From the NCBI RefSeq assembly GCF_018812025.1, contig NC_063061.1:9253589-9317588 (forward strand): 64,000 nucleotides of DNA, given 5' to 3'. This DNA is from Megalobrama amblycephala (lineage: Eukaryota > Chordata > Actinopteri > Cypriniformes > Xenocyprididae). The translations under genes were made by a program, and so were the position numbers. The notes under the pieces were generated by a model. The model saw nothing but the letters and a program-made list of their open reading frames with translations. It was not told where the DNA came from and did not search any database. This document shows positions 59,458-64,000 of the stretch, one piece after another; position 1 is the first letter of the stretch, and each line of letters opens with the position of its first letter.

Positions 59458-59654
59458 CAGGTGCTGGTCATATAATTAGAATATCATCAAAAAGTTGATT
59501 TATTTCACTAATTCCATTCAAAAAGTGAAACTTATATATTATATTCATTCATTACACACAGACTGCTATATTTCAAATGTTTATTTATTTTTTGAATGGA
59601 ATTAGTGAAATAAATCAACTTTTTTGATGATATTCTGATTATATGACCAGCACC
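59458..59654. mobile_element. Foldback MITE made of Tc1 ends
   Basis: Both arms (CAGGTGCTGGTCATATAATT onward and the complement) match the outer left arm of the Tc1 copy at 5674-5800, including CACACAGACTG. The arms meet near the centre, so the element consists almost only of two copies of one transposon end. Confidence 0.8.
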
Positions 59655-60170
59655 AACTGGACCATAGAATCCTTCACATCTTACACACCCAAAATCTGTG
59701 AATTTCACTGCCAAATCAGAAGCGCAATAGAACAGTTTTTTAAATTAAGTCACCAGTAAATTGTATAGGTCCTACAGTAAATGTTGTATCGTCTTATATA
59801 TGTTTAATTTTACCAGTTGTGGAATCCAACCATTCATCCATCTGAGGTAACGTAGTTAGCCTACTTTATTGAGTATTTCCATTTTATGGAACTTTACACA
59901 TTTATTAATAGTAAAATTAATAATTAATAAATTTAAGATCATCATGTTTGCAATGAACAATATATTTCAGACCTAGTGGAGTAATAATAATAATAAAATC
60001 TAGGTCTGAATTGAAATAGGCTATATTGTACATTTTAATGGATCACGCTACAAACATAACAATCTTATAATACATGATGCATTGCTTTGTCCGTTATCGC
60101 AAAATTCCCACTTGGACACTTTTGATTTAACAGACATTAGACAACACTGCAAAATCAAGCTGTTAAATTA

Positions 60171-60288
60171 ATACAGTAGTCAACATTTGAAGTGGATCAA
60201 AACTTTTCATCAAAGTTGTCCTAAAACCTTCTTCTTAGGACAAATTTGATTCACTTTTTTGATCCACTTCAAATGTTGACTACTATAT
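60171..60288. repeat. Small foldback MITE
   Basis: The arms AGTAGTCAACATTTGAAGTG plus GATCAAAA and their complement, with an inner pair TTGTCCTAA/TTAGGACAA, make a near-complete hairpin of about 118 bp. Confidence 0.75.
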
Positions 60289-60589
60289 ATTTATTGTCCA
60301 ACATTCCCAATTTTTCTGATGCATGTCCTTAATTAATTTCATATGTTGGTAATAATTCAGTGTTTAAGCCTTTTAAAGAATTTTAACACAAACTGACTGG
60401 GTTTCTAGAGAGCAAAGGTTTTGTGAAAAAGTGGAAGACTTAAACACAAAGTCTGTAAAATAAATTGTTAAAAGGATTTGATGATCACAAGTGATAGTGT
60501 TTTATTCTGTGTTGTCATCATTCAGGTTGGAATTTAGCTTTAATGTATTTTTTTTTTTTTTTTTAACAAAGCAGCTGATATTGCCATAG

Positions 60590-61570
60590 AAACTAGTGGA
60601 CTGCCGACTCGCTTTCACCACAAAATGGCGGAAACGCAGGGCTGCTGCTGGGCGCCGGTGCTGCAATGGAAAGTTCTATTGAGTGTCGCTTCTTATGGGT
60701 AAAACGAAGTTCGAAATGCGTGACCAGCGATATGCTGTAAACAAACATCTGACACCGTCCACTGCTGAGAGCGATTGTTAGATGAATATGTAAATATGTG
60801 CCGTGCACTTTCTTCTCAGTAACAAAATAAACACAACAAAAATGAGAAAACAGCAAGCATTTATTATAGAAAGCATAAGAAAAGCGTCTGATCATAACAA
60901 CATGGGTGTGTTAGCACGAGCTCTGCAAATTAGCACTCCAGTCACGTCACGTCTTCATATAGCACTTTATTCAATATATGCTTAAAATCAAGCAGCTTTA
61001 CAGTATTAAACATGAAAAACAGTGTTAGTGCCTTATTTTTTTTACAAGCACAACGGGTATCCAGTGTGTTCATGTTTTCAGCCGCGGAGCTCTTACCTCA
61101 GCGAACTAAAACACGCGCAGTCAAAGATGCGTCCCACGCGAGTGAAGGCGGAGCCTCAGCGCACACCTCCTGTTACGTTCTCGTCACTGACCAATGGTAG
61201 TATGAAGGTGACCTGCAGCTGGAGCGAACTTTTCCTGAAAGTTCGCTTTGGCAAGCCGTTTCGAACTTCCAAAAAGAACACACAACAAGCTTCGTTTTGG
61301 CCTGATTTTGTTCGAAATGACGTCACATCAGTTCGTTCTTCGATTTCGTTTGAAGTATACCGAGGCCTTTAGTGTATATTCTTTGCAAGTGCGCACAACC
61401 GCGGTTGATTTCATTTTCCGGGTTGCGTCCGTTGCTGGAGCGGCTGAGAAGAGTGCGCTGTCATTATACAGTACGAGAGCGGCCTCTAGAGGCGAAATAA
61501 AAACTATCACTGATGCCTCGTAGAGTTTGTTTTGACACGTGACGTGAGGCTGCGCGCTGCACAGAGCGGG
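60590..61570. other. CpG-rich block of unknown origin inside the hAT-like element
   Basis: Clearly richer in CpG than its surroundings. The right part (61190-61372) ends GTATACCGAGGCCTTT and looks like the end of a further DNA element. Open frames of up to 116 codons (61022-61372) have no family match. No splice-consistent coding model was found. Confidence 0.4.
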
Positions 61571-62770
61571 ACACTTCAAAAACGAATTTAAAACATAGAC
61601 AACAAAACAGTATGTTATACAGTGTACACTACAGTACATGTTATCATATCATTATAAAGTAATTAGTTTGTTGACTAGATGCTGCATTAGTGGAGAACAG
61701 TAGTATGTTTGTCGTCGAGGCTGAGAGGATGCTAACATTAGTACCTCAAGCGGTTAAAACAATGTGATAAAAACACCAACTGTTGAATAACACGATTGTT
61801 AGCATTCATTTGCATTAGTTTATATCCATTTGTTCGCTGTTATGCGATTATCCAGCAAAGTTGCATATTTAAACTGTATCCTCATCATGTAGCGACAGAA
61901 ACATAACAAATCAGAAATGTATTCAATTTCAATTCTTTTTTATTGGCACTGTAACAAATATTTTCATTAGATAATCATCAAGTTTTCTAAAATAAAGGCA
62001 AATAATGTGTTAAAGTATACATATAATAGACCCATGCTATGCCTTTGTGTGTAAAGATGGTAATTTTTAAGCATGACTGTTTGGATTTATATGAAATTGT
62101 AACATTTTACAATAAGAGTCCATTTGTAACATTAAATAAAGTTAATAAAAGTATTGTTCATTTTTAATTTCAACATTAACATTTTAACATTTTAAAGTTG
62201 TCTCTTACATTAGTTATAATGCATTATGAATTAACATGAACAATCAATGTATAATTAATATATTAGTATTTTTTATATTTAAAAATTACAATAAACATTT
62301 AGCCATTTTTTTTTAATTCAAAGAAACAAAATGTAAGAGAGTTAAAACTGAACACAATCTTGCTGCTCAAACTGCATATAGAACAAATTTTAATAATATA
62401 TTTTTTGCTCCTTTTGTATTTTACTTTTATTTGTACTTTTACTTTCAATACATAAGTAAGTTTAATATCAAAAAAATACTTTTCGTACTTAAGTACAAAA
62501 AATATCACATACTATAAAACTTCTACTCAAGTAACATTCTAAACAGTGACTTTAACTTCTACCAAAGTCATTTTCTGGTTAAATATCTATACTTTTACTC
62601 AAGTTTGGTTTTCGAGTATTTTATACACCACTGACCTTTTCACATAAAGTATTAATAAATGACTTCTAAAAGCAAGATCATTCAAATAAATAAATAATAA
62701 TAGTGATAGTGATTTTCTAGTTGGAAAAACTTCTGTCAATGTGAGTTCCAAAGTAAAAATTCATACAGTA

Positions 62771-63692
62771 CAGTCCAAAAGTTTGGAACCACTAAGATTT
62801 TTAATGTTTTTAAAAGAAGTTTCGTCTGCTCACCAAGGCTACATTTATTTAATTAAAAATACAGTAAAAAACAGTAATATTGTGAAATATTATTACAATT
62901 TAAAATAACTGTTTTCTATTTGAATATATTTCACAAAGTAATTTATTCCTGTGATGGCAAAGCTGAATTTTCAGCATCATTACTCCAGTCTTCAGTGTCA
63001 CATGATCCTTCAGAAATCATTCTAATATGCTGATCTGCTGCTCAAGAAACATTTAATGTGTACAATTGTACAAAATATTTGTGTACAATATTTTTTTTCA
63101 GGATTATTTGATGAATAGAAAGTTCAAAAGAACAGTGTTTATCTGAAATCTAATCTTTTGTAACATTATAAATGTCTTTACTGCCACTTTTGATTGATTT
63201 AATGCATCCTTGCTGAATAAAAGTATTCATTTCTTTAATTTCTTTTCAAAAAAAATAAAAATAAAAATTCTTAATGACCCCAAACTTTTGAACGGTAGTG
63301 TATAATGCTACAGAAGCTTTGTATTTCAGATAAATGCTGTTCTTTTGAACTTTCTATTCATCAAGGAATCCTGAAAAAAAAAGTACACAACTGTTTTCAA
63401 CATTGAAAATAATCATAAATGTTTCTTGAGCAGCAAATCAGCATATTAGAATGATTTCTGAAGGATCATGTGACACTGAAGACTGGAGTAACGAAATGTA
63501 GCTTTGCATCACAGGAATAAATTACTTTGTCAAATATATTCAAATAGAAAACTGTTATTTTAAATTGTAATAATATTTCACAATATTACTGTTTTTTACT
63601 GTATTTTTAATTAAATAAATGTAGCCTTGGTGAGCAGACGAAACTTATTTTAAAAACATTAAAAATCTTAGTGGTTCCAAACTTTTGGACTG
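62771..63692. mobile_element. Mariner-type palindromic MITE, 922 bp
   Basis: CAGTCCAAAAGTTTGGAACC and its complement form the ends, with TA at 62769-62770 and 63693-63694. Almost the whole length folds back (for example GCTCACCAAGGCTACATTTA and its complement). Relatives are at 18050 and 47425 and a fragment is near 36060-36190. No transposase is present. Confidence 0.88.
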
Positions 63693-64000
63693 TACTGTAT
63701 ATCATTATTCAAAAATTGTGTAAAAAAAAAAAAAACAAACAACAACAAAAAAAACATCACCTATAATGTTTATTGGGGGAAAAAACTTTAGTAATGAAAT
63801 CAGTCAGCCGTCTTCCAGCATGAACTTGCAACAAGCACTAGCAGAAAATACAGCTAAAGCATATGCTTCATAAACATTTCATAAACATGTTTCCCCTAAG
63901 TCATGTGCTTAAGCCAAAACGTTCTTTGTTTGCTGAGTACTAACTTCTAAATAATAAGAACTTGTTTAATTCAAATAGACTCACAATGCCAGCAGAGTGA

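Larger units (their letters stand above)
59115..62633. mobile_element. 3.5-kb hAT-like element with exact 8-bp duplication
   Basis: ACCTTTTC flanks both sides (59107-59114 and 62634-62641). The ends CAGTGGTGTAATGTAACAAA and GAGTATTTTATACACCACTG are inverted and match the family at 14190 and 27797. It carries a Tc1-derived MITE (59458-59654), a foldback (60171-60288) and a CpG-rich unassigned block (about 60590-61570). No hAT transposase is recognised in any frame. Confidence 0.8.

Noticed and set aside
61022..61372. 116-codon frame in the CpG-rich block
   Set aside because: No domain, no splice context, and its 3' part looks like the end of a DNA element.
41562..63999. GT28 exons of ALG13 upstream on the minus strand
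   Set aside because: I looked for motifs such as VGTTSFD and SHAGAGS by eye and found none. Short exons could be missed, so this is absence of evidence only.
1..64000. CRISPR arrays, operons or phage-like modules
   Set aside because: No regularly spaced direct repeats and no prokaryotic gene packing; the window is intron-rich vertebrate DNA.

Overview
The window is vertebrate, most likely a cyprinid-type teleost. It is AT-rich and full of introns. DNA transposons dominate it (Tc1/mariner, hAT-like and TTAA-flanked foldback elements), alongside an I/Nimb-type LINE, a DIRS fragment, a V-type SINE and long A, AT, AAT and TTTC runs. Species is not determined; the lineage call is inferred from repeat content and gene families.

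Three host genes can be supported. (1) The 3' end of trpc5 (TRPC5 cation channel) lies on the + strand: a 90-nt exon at 2513-2602 and the last coding exon at 8137-8964. (2) A complete OTU-Tudor form of ALG13 lies on the - strand. I traced 24 coding exons by hand from 41561 (start) to 19619 (stop); the lengths sum to 2661 nt in one open frame, 886 codons plus stop. The two genes converge tail to tail, as I recall for human ALG13 and TRPC5 on Xq23. The N-terminal GT28 glycosyltransferase half of mammalian ALG13 is not seen upstream. (3) A compact three-exon CC chemokine gene lies on the + strand at 54870-55533. Its first intron most likely uses a GC donor.

Layout: 1-8964 is the trpc5 3' part with two Tc1-like elements in its intron; 9.0-19.0 kb is intergenic or UTR sequence with nested elements; 19.2-41.6 kb is alg13, whose introns carry hAT, TTAA and Tc1 elements; 41.7-54.8 kb is element-rich and includes a Tc1 copy, a Harbinger-like element and a broken LINE split by a 2.2-kb insertion; 54.9-55.8 kb is the chemokine gene; 56-64 kb is again element-rich, with a solo LTR candidate, a 3.5-kb hAT-like element bounded by an exact 8-bp duplication, and a 0.9-kb mariner-type palindrome.

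The genes do not form a pathway. TRPC5 is a plasma-membrane channel, the ALG13 product a putative OTU/Tudor protein, and the chemokine a secreted signal. No prokaryotic-type system, CRISPR array, rRNA or functional tRNA gene was seen. The most interesting observations are the ALG13 gene lacking its glycosyltransferase half, the chemokine gene with a GC donor close to the start of a LINE ORF1, a cohort of nine TTAA-flanked elements, and several nested palindromes whose target-site duplications can be read directly.
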